Shown: positions 9,221-19,897 of the stretch, one piece after another
Position numbering within the stretch: position 1 is the first letter of the stretch
Layout: the number at the start of each line of letters is the position of its first letter
Origin: BCD1 sp965230565
GTDB lineage: Bacteria > Bacteroidota > Bacteroidia > Chitinophagales > Saprospiraceae
Assembly (NCBI GenBank): GCA_965230565.1
Contig: CBDDLH010000012.1
Span: 310,001 to 374,000, forward strand
Length of the DNA: 64,000 nt
Direction: 5' to 3'
Notes under the pieces: generated by a model
The model's database searches: none
What the model saw: only the letters and a program-made list of their open reading frames with translations
Told to the model about the DNA's origin: nothing
Translations under genes and position numbers: made by a program

Positions 9221-11152
9221 ATGAAGACGAAGCTTGTACTTTGGGGGTCAAATGCCCAGGACGAACGCCTTTTAGTTGCGGTAGAATTAATTGTTGCGGA
9301 GAATAAGGTTAAGATCTACACCTTTCCGGAAAGCGAAATTACAGAGGAGGTTTATCAGCAGATGATGAGTGAATGGAGGGATGATAAAGAATTCTCTATG
9401 CCGGAAAATCACACCGTTTTTGAAAGGGAGCTAACCGTTACCGAAGGAATTCTGCCTGAAAACATTAAGGTTGAAAGAACAGATGTTGTCCTGCGGGCTC
9501 AAACGGAGTGGAATTTTGTGGTGTTGTCCAGCAAACTGCATGCTGCTTACCAGTCTGAATTGAATGAAATAAAGGAAAAGGTTGACAACCTTAAGGTATT
9601 TGATAATGAAGTATGGGATAACCTGAAATCTTTTTGGGATAAAGTTCAGGGGCAGGTTCGTGATCGTAATTTATTTAAACACCATTTTTGGGGACTCCGA
9701 GATGCTACTAATGAATTGTTCGCCAAACTGAAAGAGCTGAGGAGTAAAGTCGAAGAAGAATTCAGGGAAACATCAGAAACTGAGATGAAAAAATTCATGT
9801 CTACCCTGGATGAAGTGGAAGAAAAAGCCAAAAAAGGTTTGCGTTTGAAACCGCTGTTCGAAGAATTGAAAAATCTTCAGCGTAGATATCACGAAATTGA
9901 ATTTACCAGGGAACACCGTTCCAAGGTCTGGAATAAACTTGATGCCTGTTTTAAGCTGGTCAAGGAAAAACGCTTTGGAGATAGTGAAAGCTCCGGACAG
10001 TCTCATCTGGAAAGACTTGAAAGACGATATAATGGGCTGATATCCGCTATTGGAAGAATGGAACAATCCATCAAAAGAGATAAGGACGAACTCAATTTCC
10101 AAAATAAAAGGATTGAAGATACAGATGGTCAGTTGGAGGCTCAGATCCGGGAAGCCAAGATCAGGATGATCGAGGAGCGGGTCAATTCGAAGAGTGAAAA
10201 GCTGGCTGACATGTATAAAACCAAAGAAATGCTGGAGCAGCGCATGCAAACGGAAAAAGATAAAGCAGAGAAGCGCCAGCAAATGGAAGCTGCCAAAAAA
10301 GCCGCAGAGGAGAAAATTGCTCAGGAGATCAAGGATAAGGCGAAGGAGATGGAAGGAAATGCGGAGCAATTGGAAAAGGCAGCGGAAGCTATTGTTGATA
10401 CTAAGAAAGAAGCATCAGATAAAAAGAAATCTACAGAAGAAAAAGTTGATGAAGCCCTTGAAAAAGTTGAATCTAAGGTTGAGGACGTTGTCACTGATGC
10501 AGTAGATACCGTAAAAGCTGTAGCAGAGGTTGTTGGAGGCAAGATTGAAGAAGCTGTTGATAACCTTAAGGAGAAGGCCAAAAAAGAAGATCAGGAAGAG
10601 CCTTTGGCAGCTACGGAAAAGGAAGAGGGGCTTGTAGATAAAGCAAAAAAAGCCGCTGGTGAAGCTCTTGAAAAAATAAAGGCAGCCGCAGAGGTGATGG
10701 AAGATAAAATTGAGAGCGTTGTCGATGAAATTGAAGATAAAATGGAAGCCAAGGATAAAGGTGAGGAAGCAGAAGCAGCAGCAGAAGAAGAAGAAGAAGG
10801 ATTGATGGATAAGGCCAAAAAAGCACTCGGTAAGGCCGTTGAGAACGTTAAAGCTGTGGCTGAAGTTGTTGAGGATAAAGTAGAAGATGCCGTTGAGCAA
10901 TTCTCTGACGAGATGAAGAAAGAAAAAGCAGCCAAGAAGAAGTCAGGAGATGAGCCAGTAGCCGCAGAAGAAGATGATAGCCTCCTTGGAAAAGCGAAGA
11001 AGATTGCCGGGGATGTTGTGGAAAATGTGAAGGCGGCGGCAGAAGTGATCGAAGATAAGATCGAAGGTGTTGTGGATGAGATCAAGGAAGAAGCGAAGAA
11101 AGAGAAAGCTGACGATGAGGCTGAGGAAAAAGACGAAGACAAAAAAGCTTAG
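9221..11152 (+). CDS. coiled-coil protein with LEA-like repeat tail
   Basis: I use the ATG at 9221, where the protein starts MKTKLVLWGSNAQDERLLVA. A TTG at 9101 would add 40 unconvincing residues that run from the repeat element. The N-terminal 290 residues or so look like a compact conserved cytoplasmic region with helical DUF349-like character (many W, K and E positions). Next comes a coiled coil rich in K, E, Q and A. The last 220 residues consist of about four imperfect amphipathic repeats of the form KAKKxAGxxxExVKAxAEVxEDKIE, separated by acidic linkers. The tail resembles LEA or apolipoprotein-like helices. No signal peptide or membrane span is seen. Function unknown. A role in stress protection or in coating a membrane or nucleoid is only a guess. 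A strong terminator follows. Confidence 0.75.
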   Translation: MKTKLVLWGSNAQDERLLVAVELIVAENKVKIYTFPESEITEEVYQQMMSEWRDDKEFSMPENHTVFERELTVTEGILPENIKVERTDVVLRAQTEWNFVVLSSKLHAAYQSELNEIKEKVDNLKVFDNEVWDNLKSFWDKVQGQVRDRNLFKHHFWGLRDATNELFAKLKELRSKVEEEFRETSETEMKKFMSTLDEVEEKAKKGLRLKPLFEELKNLQRRYHEIEFTREHRSKVWNKLDACFKLVKEKRFGDSESSGQSHLERLERRYNGLISAIGRMEQSIKRDKDELNFQNKRIEDTDGQLEAQIREAKIRMIEERVNSKSEKLADMYKTKEMLEQRMQTEKDKAEKRQQMEAAKKAAEEKIAQEIKDKAKEMEGNAEQLEKAAEAIVDTKKEASDKKKSTEEKVDEALEKVESKVEDVVTDAVDTVKAVAEVVGGKIEEAVDNLKEKAKKEDQEEPLAATEKEEGLVDKAKKAAGEALEKIKAAAEVMEDKIESVVDEIEDKMEAKDKGEEAEAAAEEEEEGLMDKAKKALGKAVENVKAVAEVVEDKVEDAVEQFSDEMKKEKAAKKKSGDEPVAAEEDDSLLGKAKKIAGDVVENVKAAAEVIEDKIEGVVDEIKEEAKKEKADDEAEEKDEDKKA

Positions 11153-11170
11153 ATCTTTACTTTACCGGAT

Positions 11171-11212
11171 AAAAAAACCGTTTGTGAATACTTTTCACAA
11201 ACGGTTTTTTTT
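11171..11212. terminator. bidirectional rho-independent terminator
   Basis: Perfect 11-bp arms (11178-11188 and 11194-11204) are flanked by seven A on the left and eight T on the right. It separates the convergent coiled-coil gene and the small barrel gene and can serve both strands. Confidence 0.9.
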
Positions 11213-11229
11213 ATTGACTAATAATAAAA

Positions 11230-11751
11230 TTATTCACTGAGAACATATCTGACAGAAAGTGCTCCATATCCTGCACCAAAGCCGTCATAGAACCCATTGA
11301 TATAGAATGTGGGAATCCAGTCCAGGCTCAGGTTGATAGGCAGGTCAGCAAATTTATAATCCAACCCTACATTACCTGAAATACCTATGGCCAGATTATC
11401 ATAATCATCGGCATAGTAGTCATCATAAGTAAAAAATACAACACTGGCACCTCCGCCGAAATACCACATCAATCCATCTACAGATGGGATGTCTTTGTGG
11501 ATCTGGTAATTAGCTCCAACACCAATCCACGTCCATCCGTAACGGGTACCCAATACGGTTGTTCCGTAGTTTCTGTAGCTGACAAATGCTTCGATTGCAT
11601 TGCTGCTGCCTCCAAGGAACATTTTATAGGAGGCTGCGATAGGTGATCCTAATCTCAATCCAACTGCTGAGGAATAATCCTGAGCATTAGCGGAAGAAAA
11701 ACCAAAGATGAAAAGGCCTAGGATAAAGGTGATTCGTAATAAATTTTTCAT
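11230..11751 (-). CDS. small outer-membrane beta-barrel protein
   Basis: The 173-residue protein has a signal peptide ending SSANAQ. It then has alternating hydrophobic and aromatic strands with many Gly and Tyr (for example GVGANYQIH, ISGNVGLDYKF, GALSVRYVL), as expected of an OmpA-like or OmpW-like eight-strand barrel. There is no periplasmic OmpA peptidoglycan domain. The function is not evident. It shares a terminator with the convergent gene and lies just after icmF on the same strand, but the gap of about 100 bp does not prove co-transcription. Confidence 0.75.
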   Translation of the reverse strand: MKNLLRITFILGLFIFGFSSANAQDYSSAVGLRLGSPIAASYKMFLGGSSNAIEAFVSYRNYGTTVLGTRYGWTWIGVGANYQIHKDIPSVDGLMWYFGGGASVVFFTYDDYYADDYDNLAIGISGNVGLDYKFADLPINLSLDWIPTFYINGFYDGFGAGYGALSVRYVLSE

Positions 11752-11852
11752 TTTTCTGATTTTTGTTTTAAAGTTTTATACAATCATTGCCCAATATAGG
11801 GCTTTTTTTTGGCATATGAGGAGCACAAACCTTTATTAAAATCAGTCAGAAT

Positions 11853-14800
11853 TTACATGTTTCGTCGGTACTGGCCACCAACCTCATACAAGGCATTTGT
11901 GATTTGTCCAAGAGAGCAGTATTTACCACATTCGATAAGCTCTTCGAAAATATTCCGGTGGTCCAGGGCAGCTTGCTGTAACTTTTCCAACGCGATCTGT
12001 CCCCGATCAGCCATACATTCATGCAGATTGGTAAGTGTGTCGATCTGCGCCTTTTTCTCATCATCCGTTGATCGAATCACTTCTTCCGGAATGATCGTTG
12101 GCGAACCATCTTTGCCAAGGAAGGTATTAACTCCCATGATGGGTAGTTCTCCGGAGAGCTTTTGCCCTTCGTAATACATACTTTCTTCCTGGATCTTCGT
12201 CCGCTGGTACATGGTCTCCATAGCACCCATTACCCCACCACGATCTGTAATGCGGTCGAACTCCATCAATACAGCTTCTTCCACCAGGTCGGTCAACTCT
12301 TCAATAATGAATGCTCCCTGCAGAGGGTTCTCGTTTTTAGCCAGCCCCAGTTCGTGATTGATGATCATCTGGATGGCTACCGCACGACGTACACTTTCCT
12401 CGGTAGGCGTTGTGATCGCTTCGTCATAAGCATTGGTGTGCAGGGAGTTGCAGTTGTCAAAAATGGCATATAGGGCCTGCAAAGTTGTTCGTATATCATT
12501 GAAAGAAATCTCCTGTGCGTGCAGGGAACGACCGGAGGTCTGAATGTGATATTTCAGTTTTTGAGAACGCTCGTTGGCACCGTATTTATGTTTCATGGCC
12601 TTGGACCAGATTCTCCTGGCAACACGGCCGATCACAGCATATTCCGGATCAACGCCATTGGAGAAGAAGAAGGAAAGATTCGGCGCAAAATCATCGATAT
12701 TCATACCTCTTGAGAGGTAATATTCAACAAACGTGAACCCGTTGGATAAAGTGAAAGCCAGTTGTGAAATAGGATTGGCTCCTGCTTCTGCAATATGGTA
12801 CCCGGAAATGGATACGGAATAAAAGTTTTTAACTTTGTTGTCAATGAAATATTCCTGCATGTCACCCATCAGCTTCAGGGAAAATTCGGTGGAGAAAATA
12901 CAGGTGTTCTGAGCCTGGTCTTCTTTGAGAATATCCGCCTGAACAGTTCCTCTCACTGCTGATAGTGCTTTTGTCTTGAGTTCCTGATAAACTTCTTTGT
13001 CGAGAACCTGATCTCCAGTAACACCTAGAAGCATCAATCCCAGGCCGTTATTACCCTCCGGAATTTCTCCTTTGTAAGACGGGCGTTCCAATCCTTTATC
13101 GTCGTATAACTCTTTGAGTCTGGCATCAACAAGATGTTCCAAACCGTTTTCTTTGATGTAAATCTCACACTGCTGATCGATGGCCGCATTCATGAAAAAG
13201 GCACACATCGTTGCTGCGGGACCATTGATGGTCATCGAAACGGATGTTTTCGGGTTGCAGAGGTCGAAACCTGAATACAGTTTCTTTGCATCATCCAGGC
13301 AGCAAATACTCACGCCTGAGTTTCCGATCTTACCGTAAATATCGGGGCGGTGGTCAGGGTCTTCCCCATAAAGCGTTACCGAATCAAAGGCAGTGGATAA
13401 CCGGCTTGCAGGCATGCCAAGGGAAAGGTAGTGAAACCTTCTGTTGGTCCGTTCAGGGCCTCCTTCTCCGGCAAACATACGTGTCGGATCCTCACCTTTT
13501 CTTTTAAATGGAAATACTCCTGAAGTGAAAGGAAATTCACCGGGGACATTCTCCTGAAGACTCCACCGCAAAATCTCTCCCCAGTCCTTGAATTTCGGCA
13601 TGGAGATTCTTGGTATCCGCGAATGAGAAAGGGAAGTAGTAAAGGTTGGTACCCGAATTTCCCTGTTTCTTACTTTATACACAAATTCGTCGGCTGCGTA
13701 GGCTTCCTTCTTGGATTCCCATTGTTCGATGATCAATCTGCATTGCCCGTCAAGGAATTTTTGCAGGTCATTATAAGCTTTTGTCAGGCCTTCCAGTGCA
13801 GCTTTGGCTTCGGGAGATTCCTGCTTGGTTAATTCATCAATGGCTGTTTTCAAACCGAATAACCTTCTGGCAATATCAACCTGTTTATCGACCCAGTCAT
13901 CGTACCGGCGGTTATTTTCTGAAATTTCGGAAAGATAACGTACCCGCTGTGGCGGAATGATATAAACCTTTTCACTATCCCCTGATTCAACTTTCATGTT
14001 AGAATCAAAACGAACGCCGGTTCTTTCCTCAATCAATTGGATAAGACTGCTGTATAATAAATTTGTTCCGGGATCATTGTATTGGGAGGCAATGGTTCCG
14101 TAAACAGGCATCATACTTACGTCCTGATCAAAGAGCTGGTGGTTACGCTGGTATTGTTTTTTTACATCTCTTATGGCATCGAGAGCACCTCTTTTATCGA
14201 ATTTATTGATGGCAATGATATCGGCGAAATCGAGCATGTCGATTTTCTCCAACTGGGTGGCTGCTCCGTATTCAGGGGTCATCACATACATGGATACGTC
14301 TGAATGGTCGACGATCTCTGTATCGGATTGTCCAATACCTGAAGTTTCAAGAATTATTAGATCAAAAGCTGCTGCTTTGAGAATGTCTACAGCTCCCTGA
14401 ACATGTTGAGAAAGTGCCAGATTGGATTGTCTGGTGGCGAGGGAACGCATGTAAACTCTGTCATTATTGGCAGCATTCATGCGGATGCGATCACCAAGCA
14501 GTGCCCCTCCGGTTTTCCTTTTGGATGGATCTACAGAAACGATGGCAATGGATTTGTCAGGAAAATCGAGGAGGTAACGCCTTAAAATTTCATCTACCAG
14601 ACTGGATTTACCTGCTCCGCCTGTACCGGTGATTCCCACTACGGGCACTTTGGTTTTGGTTTCCTGTTCCTTGCGTAATTTGTCGAGCCACTTTTCGCTT
14701 TCCTCCGGAAAATTTTCAATGGCCGAGATCATTTTCGCGAGAGTAGGCTTATGTTGAGTGGGGAAGGTTTTGAGTTCTCCGTTTAATTGTGCGCCCAGCG

Positions 14801-15236
14801 GGAAGTCACATTGTTCCAGAACATCGTTGATCATACCCTGTAATCCCATCTCTCTCCCGTCGTCAGGAGAATAAATTCTTGCGATACCGTAATCATGCAG
14901 CATTTGAATTTCTGAAGGCAGAATGGTTCCGCCACCGCCACCAAATATTTTAATGTGATCTGCTCCTCTTTCTTTTAACAGATCGTACATGTACATCAGG
15001 AATTCATTGTGCCCTCCCTGATAGGAGGTAATGGCAATACCCTGAACATCTTCCTGGATAGCTGTATTTACGATTTCCTGAACGGAACGATTGTGTCCGA
15101 GGTGAATGATCTCTGCTCCGGAACTTTGAAGAATTCTACGCATGATGTTGATAGCTGCATCATGTCCGTCAAAAAGGGAGGCTGCCGTAACAATGCGTAC
15201 TTTGTTCTTTGGCTGGTATGGTTTTACTTTTAGCAT
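11853..15236 (-). CDS. icmF: fused isobutyryl-CoA mutase (IcmF)
   Basis: This 1127-residue fusion uses adenosylcobalamin to interconvert isobutyryl-CoA and n-butyryl-CoA, and in some homologues other branched acyl-CoAs. Domain order is that of IcmF. First is a B12-binding domain (about 12-145) with DGHD at 23-26, His25 being the cobalt ligand, and SYQGGH at 71-76. Next is a MeaB-like GTPase chaperone with Walker [10 protein letters not shown] at 204-212. Last is the TIM-barrel mutase domain (about 570-1127) with the segments [17 protein letters not shown] and [19 protein letters not shown]. The separate MeaB plus two-subunit methylmalonyl-CoA mutase arrangement is not used here. The gene suggests branched-chain amino acid or fatty acid catabolism. 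Exact substrate preference cannot be read from the sequence alone. Confidence 0.93.
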   Translation of the reverse strand: MLKVKPYQPKNKVRIVTAASLFDGHDAAINIMRRILQSSGAEIIHLGHNRSVQEIVNTAIQEDVQGIAITSYQGGHNEFLMYMYDLLKERGADHIKIFGGGGGTILPSEIQMLHDYGIARIYSPDDGREMGLQGMINDVLEQCDFPLGAQLNGELKTFPTQHKPTLAKMISAIENFPEESEKWLDKLRKEQETKTKVPVVGITGTGGAGKSSLVDEILRRYLLDFPDKSIAIVSVDPSKRKTGGALLGDRIRMNAANNDRVYMRSLATRQSNLALSQHVQGAVDILKAAAFDLIILETSGIGQSDTEIVDHSDVSMYVMTPEYGAATQLEKIDMLDFADIIAINKFDKRGALDAIRDVKKQYQRNHQLFDQDVSMMPVYGTIASQYNDPGTNLLYSSLIQLIEERTGVRFDSNMKVESGDSEKVYIIPPQRVRYLSEISENNRRYDDWVDKQVDIARRLFGLKTAIDELTKQESPEAKAALEGLTKAYNDLQKFLDGQCRLIIEQWESKKEAYAADEFVYKVRNREIRVPTFTTSLSHSRIPRISMPKFKDWGEILRWSLQENVPGEFPFTSGVFPFKRKGEDPTRMFAGEGGPERTNRRFHYLSLGMPASRLSTAFDSVTLYGEDPDHRPDIYGKIGNSGVSICCLDDAKKLYSGFDLCNPKTSVSMTINGPAATMCAFFMNAAIDQQCEIYIKENGLEHLVDARLKELYDDKGLERPSYKGEIPEGNNGLGLMLLGVTGDQVLDKEVYQELKTKALSAVRGTVQADILKEDQAQNTCIFSTEFSLKLMGDMQEYFIDNKVKNFYSVSISGYHIAEAGANPISQLAFTLSNGFTFVEYYLSRGMNIDDFAPNLSFFFSNGVDPEYAVIGRVARRIWSKAMKHKYGANERSQKLKYHIQTSGRSLHAQEISFNDIRTTLQALYAIFDNCNSLHTNAYDEAITTPTEESVRRAVAIQMIINHELGLAKNENPLQGAFIIEELTDLVEEAVLMEFDRITDRGGVMGAMETMYQRTKIQEESMYYEGQKLSGELPIMGVNTFLGKDGSPTIIPEEVIRSTDDEKKAQIDTLTNLHECMADRGQIALEKLQQAALDHRNIFEELIECGKYCSLGQITNALYEVGGQYRRNM

Positions 15237-15257
15237 AGGCTTAGATTTGGTTGGGAT

Positions 15258-15292
15258 CAGACCTTCGAAGTTTTAAAAACCTCGAAGGTCTG
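15258..15292. repeat. 35-bp near-perfect palindrome
   Basis: The segment starts CAGACCTTCGA, ends with the matching complement TCGAAGGTCTG, and has a TTTTAAAA-type centre; only the inner purine positions mismatch. It lies just upstream of icmF (about 22 bp before its start). From memory, palindromes of this CAGACCTTCGA type are common between genes in Bacteroidota. It could be a repeat, a 5'-UTR hairpin or a regulatory site. Confidence 0.7.
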
Positions 15293-15529
15293 GCCAGGTG
15301 CAAAGATACGGAATGTGGTAGTAAGTTAGCAATCACAGCGAATAAACTTCTGTCGGAAAGGGCACTGAGGTTTGAAATTTTACTTTTGTTTTGTAGCTTT
15401 TGAAAAAACGAGCTAAATACACTGTCAATTTTCCATTTAAAACCCCTCTATCAGGGTTTTGGTCGTAACTTTACTGTGGAAATTGTGTTTATTCTTTGAT
15501 AAAAGAGCAATGTTCAAATAATTGATCTA

Positions 15530-15856
15530 ATGACTGAAAAAAATACCGTACCATTAAAAGATGATATGCCTGAGGATTTCAACGGGATCCTGTATTTTTC
15601 TCATAAAAGATGTGGGGTGTGTCAGGTACTTCGTCCAAAGGTCCGGGAATTACTCAGGGATCAATTTCCCCAACTTTCTTTTGCTTATGTTGATGTAGAA
15701 GAGAATCCTGCTGTTGCTGCGAGTTACACTGTATTTACTGTTCCGGTAATTTTGGTGTTTTTTGAAGGGCAGGAGTTTTATAGGTTTGCCAGAGGAATAG
15801 GTGTGGGGGAGTTACAAAAAAGTATTGAGCGGCCATATAGTCTGAAGTATGGATAA
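15530..15856 (+). CDS. thioredoxin-family protein
   Basis: This 108-residue cytoplasmic protein has the thioredoxin fold: a CGVC active site at Cys28-Cys31 after a beta strand (GILYFSHKR), and the cis-proline loop at FTVPVI (Pro72). It lacks a signal peptide. The CGVC dipeptide differs from the CGPC of classical thioredoxin, so it may be a specialised disulfide reductase or a thioredoxin-like partner. It is convergent with hppA and shares the intergenic terminator region. Confidence 0.88.
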   Translation: MTEKNTVPLKDDMPEDFNGILYFSHKRCGVCQVLRPKVRELLRDQFPQLSFAYVDVEENPAVAASYTVFTVPVILVFFEGQEFYRFARGIGVGELQKSIERPYSLKYG

Positions 15857-15886
15857 AAAAAGGGCAACCCGAAAACGAGTTGCCCT
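15855..15886 (-). terminator. terminator of hppA
   Basis: On the minus strand an 11-bp stem with one mismatch (arms 15876-15886 and 15861-15871, loop of four) is followed by a run of T. It lies 38 bp past the hppA stop. Because it abuts the stop of the convergent thioredoxin gene it could also stop antisense reading. Confidence 0.85.
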
Positions 15887-15923
15887 AATGAATGTTCAAT
15901 TCAGCGTAAAACGCTTTTTATTC

Positions 15924-18101
15924 TTACAACATTGGTGCAATTACCAATGCAACTACAGACATCAACTTCAACAAGATATTGAGTGATGGTCCGGAAGTAT
16001 CTTTGAAAGGATCACCCACTGTGTCACCCACTACGGCTGCTTTGTGAGGCTCAGATCCTTTTCCATATTTGTCTCCCTGGATTTCAACACCTTCTTCGAT
16101 CATTTTCTTGGCGTTGTCCCATGCACCACCGGCATTGGACTGGAAGATTGCCATCAAAACACCTGCGGTAGTTACACCTGCCAGCAATCCACCCAACATC
16201 TCAGCACCACCGGCAAAACCGACGAGGATTGGAGAAAGAACGGCTACCAAACCAGGAAGTACCATCTCACGGATAGAGGCTGCTGTTGAGATTTCAACAC
16301 ACTTGCTGTATTCTGCTTTTCCGTCAGCAGCATCAAATGTCTTCTGGTCAGCTTCTGACCATTCGTCGTATTCTTTTCCGTCATTTTTACGCATAACAGC
16401 GAGGGCTGCATTCAATTCAGGAATATCTTTAAACTGTCTTCTTACTTCCTGGATCATATCCATCGCCGCGCGTCCAACAGCACCCATAGCCAATGAAGAG
16501 AATAAGAATGGCAACATACCTCCGAGGAATAATCCTGCCATTACTTTAGGATTGGCAATATCAATAGAGTTAATACCTGCAGTTTCCATAAAGGCTGCAA
16601 AGAGTGCCAAAGCTGTCAAGGCAGCAGATCCTATAGCAAATCCTTTACCGATAGCCGCAGTTGTATTTCCTACTGCATCAAGCTTATCGGTACGTTCGCG
16701 AACTTCACCTGGAAGGTTAGCCATCTCAGCAATACCACCTGCGTTATCGCAAATAGGACCGTAAGCATCAACCGCCAACTGGATACCAGTGTTAGAAAGC
16801 ATACCTACTGCTGCGATTGCAATACCGTAAAGTCCTGCCAATTCGTAAGATCCGATGATAGCAGCTGCAAGGATAATAATTGGAATAAAAGTTGACTGCA
16901 TTCCCAATCCAAGACCAGCGATGATGTTTGTTGCAGAACCTGTTACGGATTGATTTACAATTCCTCTAACAGGTCTTGTATTTGTACCCGTGTAAAATTC
17001 TGTGATATATCCGATACCCAAACCGGCAACCAAACCGATGATAACAGCTCCAAATACTTTCAACGGAGTAATAATAAGACCTGCGTTTGCAGTTCCCTCT
17101 TGAATTACCCAGCTCTCAGGAAGCATCCAGGTAACCACAGCATATGTTCCTCCAAGCATCAATACCGCCGCGATTAATTCACCGAAGTTCAAAGATTTTT
17201 GAGGATCTCCACCTTCTCTTACTCTAACGAAGAAAGTACCGATGATTGAGGCTACAATTCCAACTCCTGCCAGGATCAAAGGCAACAATACTGCGTTTAA
17301 TCCTCCAAGATCTACGGCTGCAGTTTTAAACTCGTTGTATTCGATAAAAATGGCTCCAAGTACCATTGTACCAATGATAGAACCAACATAAGATTCAAAA
17401 AGGTCAGCTCCCATACCGGCAACATCACCTACGTTATCACCAACGTTATCCGCGATAGTAGCTGGATTCAACGGGTGATCTTCAGGAATACCTGCTTCTA
17501 CTTTTCCCACGAGGTCAGCCCCAACGTCAGCAGCTTTGGTGTAAATACCACCACCAACACGTGCGAAAAGTGCGATAGAGGAAGCACCAAATGAAAATCC
17601 TGTAATAACGTTGATTACTTTAAGTGTATCCCAGCCCATTCCTGAATAGATGATGAACAGGGTGCCGAGTCCAAGTACTCCTAAACCAACCACACCAAGT
17701 CCCATAACAGAACCTCCGGCAAAAGCTACTTCAAGCGCTCTACCTAAACTCTCACGAGCTGAATGAGTTGTTCGCGTATTGGCTTTTGTTGCAACGCGCA
17801 TACCGATAAAACCAGCAAGTGCAGAACAAATCGCACCAATAATAAAAGAAACAGCGATCAAAGCAGAAGAATCCTCCGTGCGGCTACCACTCCATCCTAA
17901 AAGGATGGCAACAACAATTACAAAGACCGCCAACACACGGTACTCGGCTTTAAGAAATGCCATTGCACCGTTAGCAATATTCTCTCCGATACGCTTCATA
18001 CGATCAGTTCCGGCATCCTGTTTTGAAACCCATCCAGAGCGGATGAAGGTAAACAATAAGGCTAAAATCCCAAATGCGGGAATAGCGTAAGCAAGTTTCA
18101 T
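15924..18101 (-). CDS. hppA: K+-dependent membrane pyrophosphatase
   Basis: HppA couples hydrolysis of pyrophosphate to pumping of H+ and/or Na+ across the inner membrane. The 725-residue protein has about 16 hydrophobic spans. The substrate-binding signature [11 protein letters not shown] is at residues 192-202, and the [18 protein letters not shown] segment follows. The diagnostic position in [10 protein letters not shown] is alanine; in K+-independent enzymes a lysine occurs there, so this one should need K+. Whether the pumped ion is Na+, H+ or both cannot be settled by eye. The C-terminal [17 protein letters not shown] segment is intact. Confidence 0.96.
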   Translation of the reverse strand: MKLAYAIPAFGILALLFTFIRSGWVSKQDAGTDRMKRIGENIANGAMAFLKAEYRVLAVFVIVVAILLGWSGSRTEDSSALIAVSFIIGAICSALAGFIGMRVATKANTRTTHSARESLGRALEVAFAGGSVMGLGVVGLGVLGLGTLFIIYSGMGWDTLKVINVITGFSFGASSIALFARVGGGIYTKAADVGADLVGKVEAGIPEDHPLNPATIADNVGDNVGDVAGMGADLFESYVGSIIGTMVLGAIFIEYNEFKTAAVDLGGLNAVLLPLILAGVGIVASIIGTFFVRVREGGDPQKSLNFGELIAAVLMLGGTYAVVTWMLPESWVIQEGTANAGLIITPLKVFGAVIIGLVAGLGIGYITEFYTGTNTRPVRGIVNQSVTGSATNIIAGLGLGMQSTFIPIIILAAAIIGSYELAGLYGIAIAAVGMLSNTGIQLAVDAYGPICDNAGGIAEMANLPGEVRERTDKLDAVGNTTAAIGKGFAIGSAALTALALFAAFMETAGINSIDIANPKVMAGLFLGGMLPFLFSSLAMGAVGRAAMDMIQEVRRQFKDIPELNAALAVMRKNDGKEYDEWSEADQKTFDAADGKAEYSKCVEISTAASIREMVLPGLVAVLSPILVGFAGGAEMLGGLLAGVTTAGVLMAIFQSNAGGAWDNAKKMIEEGVEIQGDKYGKGSEPHKAAVVGDTVGDPFKDTSGPSLNILLKLMSVVALVIAPML

Positions 18102-18237
18102 AATTTCTAGATTTTCAATTTTTACAAAAAGAATGGCTCCGCCTAAAATCTATCGGGAAGCCATAGTGTTTTTCGTTCAGCGCGCAAAGTTAGTGCAAAA
18201 TATTATTTTGACCAACAAAAGGGCTAAGTATCAATAA

Positions 18238-18362
18238 ATTAAAGGGAACAGGGGAACAAGGGAATAAGGGAACAAGGAGTTCCAGTTGTTTTAAATTCTA
18301 TAACCCTACCCTTTTTCCTTATTTATTCTTCCCGTGTTCCCTTGTTCATTGTTTCCTTGATT
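18238..18362. repeat. inverted tracts of a GGGAACAAGG-type degenerate repeat
   Basis: Positions 18241-18281 hold several imperfect copies of GGGAACAAGG, and 18318-18361 hold the complementary CCCTTGTTC-type copies, with about 35 bp between. The two tracts could pair as one long imperfect hairpin between hppA and the VWA gene. A shorter related stretch lies at about 1950-1985. Confidence 0.55.
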
Positions 18363-18392
18363 ACTTATATCTTTGCAGCCAATTGAATATTT

Positions 18393-19787
18393 ATGCTGAC
18401 CAGGTTTTCTCTGATATTACTCATCCTTATTTGTTTTGCTTTGGCGGCTCCTCCCGGCAGCCAGAAAAGAGCCTATAAACATTTTTTTCGGGGAACCATC
18501 AGTTATGAAGAAGGCCTTTACCGGGAAGCCAGCCGTCAGTTTGGGAAAGCTCATGAAATTGTACCGCAGAATTACAGTATTGCTTTATCATATGCTGTGA
18601 GTCTTGCCCAGGCAGGAGATGTCGATAGGGCCATCCGAATTTTTGAACGCAGTAGCGGATTGTTCAACAAACTGGATCCGGATTACGATCAAAAAAGAGC
18701 AACCCTCGCTTATTCCGGAGGCTTGATACATTGTTATGCAAAAGATTACAATCAGGCAGCCCGCTTTTTCCGGCAAAGTCTGAACAGGCAAATCAAGATA
18801 GGGAATACTAAATTGATCGGCGCACTGTACAATGCCCTCGCCTACGCCCAGTTTATGAATCAATCGAGCAACAGTTATAGTAAAGGAGATGTGGATCGAC
18901 ATTTTCATATCAAGGAAGCAGATATGGAAAAGGCTGTTGAAACGCTTAAGGAATCCCTGAAATATGATCCTGCGAATCCGGTGGCGAGGAAAAACCTTAA
19001 ATTGATGACCGATTCTTTAGGAATTAAGTATCCTTTAGTTTTCGATAGTACGGCCATGTTGCAAAGAAGAGCGGAACAAGCTTACGTTTCCCTTCCTCAG
19101 GATGTTTATCAAAACATAAATTTCGAGGCTTACGATGAGATCGTTTTTATGCTGGATATTTCCGGGTCAATGGTGATGGAAGATGTAATTTGTATGGGAA
19201 AGACCCGTTTTGAGGTGATGCGGGAAACGGTTTTGTACCTTATGCGAAATATTGATCCGGAAGTGAAGATTGGCATTGGCACTATTGGTGGGGATTGTGG
19301 AACTGAGCCCCGGCTATGGGTGTCGGCCGGAGAAAAATTAAGAAAGGATCTCATCTGGGATATGCAATTCCTGACGCCGGATGGGACCACTCCATTGCTC
19401 AATATCCTCAAATCTTCCACGGAATTATTTTCTGAGCAGGATTCGGTTCGCCGCAGTATTTTTCTGGTAAGTGACGGGGCCAATATTTGCAAGGCCGAAG
19501 GGCTGGATATTTGCGAGTGGGCCACAGAGGTCGGACAGCAGGGAACTACGATCAATATTTTGACCTTTTTGGATGCACAGCTCAATAATGTGAATGCTTT
19601 TGCTGAATACGGCTGTCTGGCTGAAAATACCTTTGGTGAAATCCACTATATTGACAATCTGTACTGCCGCCTCAAGGCTTTTTCTTTTGATATGGTGGAA
19701 CGGTTTGCACCGGAGTTTCCTGAATTTGAGCGGGCATATTGTTTTGGAAAAAAACGGAAGTTGTGGGCTGTTTATGAGCGGGATTGA
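18393..19787 (+). CDS. TPR and von Willebrand factor A domain protein
   Basis: The 464-residue protein starts with a signal peptide (to about residue 19). TPR-like helices follow at about 25-205 (for example YEEGLYREASRQFGKAHEI). A VWA domain spans about 248-425 with an intact MIDAS metal site: DISGS at 255-259, Thr332 in PDGTTP and Asp361 in LVSDG. Several cysteines suggest a disulfide-stabilised exported protein. VWA-TPR proteins act as metal-dependent protein-binding scaffolds. The partner is not evident here, and no MoxR ATPase is nearby. Confidence 0.82.
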   Translation: MLTRFSLILLILICFALAAPPGSQKRAYKHFFRGTISYEEGLYREASRQFGKAHEIVPQNYSIALSYAVSLAQAGDVDRAIRIFERSSGLFNKLDPDYDQKRATLAYSGGLIHCYAKDYNQAARFFRQSLNRQIKIGNTKLIGALYNALAYAQFMNQSSNSYSKGDVDRHFHIKEADMEKAVETLKESLKYDPANPVARKNLKLMTDSLGIKYPLVFDSTAMLQRRAEQAYVSLPQDVYQNINFEAYDEIVFMLDISGSMVMEDVICMGKTRFEVMRETVLYLMRNIDPEVKIGIGTIGGDCGTEPRLWVSAGEKLRKDLIWDMQFLTPDGTTPLLNILKSSTELFSEQDSVRRSIFLVSDGANICKAEGLDICEWATEVGQQGTTINILTFLDAQLNNVNAFAEYGCLAENTFGEIHYIDNLYCRLKAFSFDMVERFAPEFPEFERAYCFGKKRKLWAVYERD

Positions 19788-19800
19788 GTAAGATAAGAGG

Positions 19801-19860
19801 GCGCAGAGAGTTATAGCGCGGAGTTTCGCGAAGGAGCGCGGAGTTTCGCAGAGAAACAAG
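19801..19860. repeat. degenerate GCGGAGTTTCGC repeat tract, left copy
   Basis: The tract contains GCGCGGAGTTTCGC twice in tandem. The 17-bp string GCGGAGTTTCGCAGAGA at 19838-19854 recurs in direct orientation at 20618-20634, beyond the next gene. Confidence 0.65.
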
Positions 19861-19897
19861 TTAACTTAACATTTAATTAAATGAACCTTCATAAGAA

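Noticed and set aside
10300..11142. Long Ser-rich minus-strand frames opposite the coiled-coil gene
   Set aside because: They are composition artefacts of the Glu/Lys-rich plus-strand repeats.
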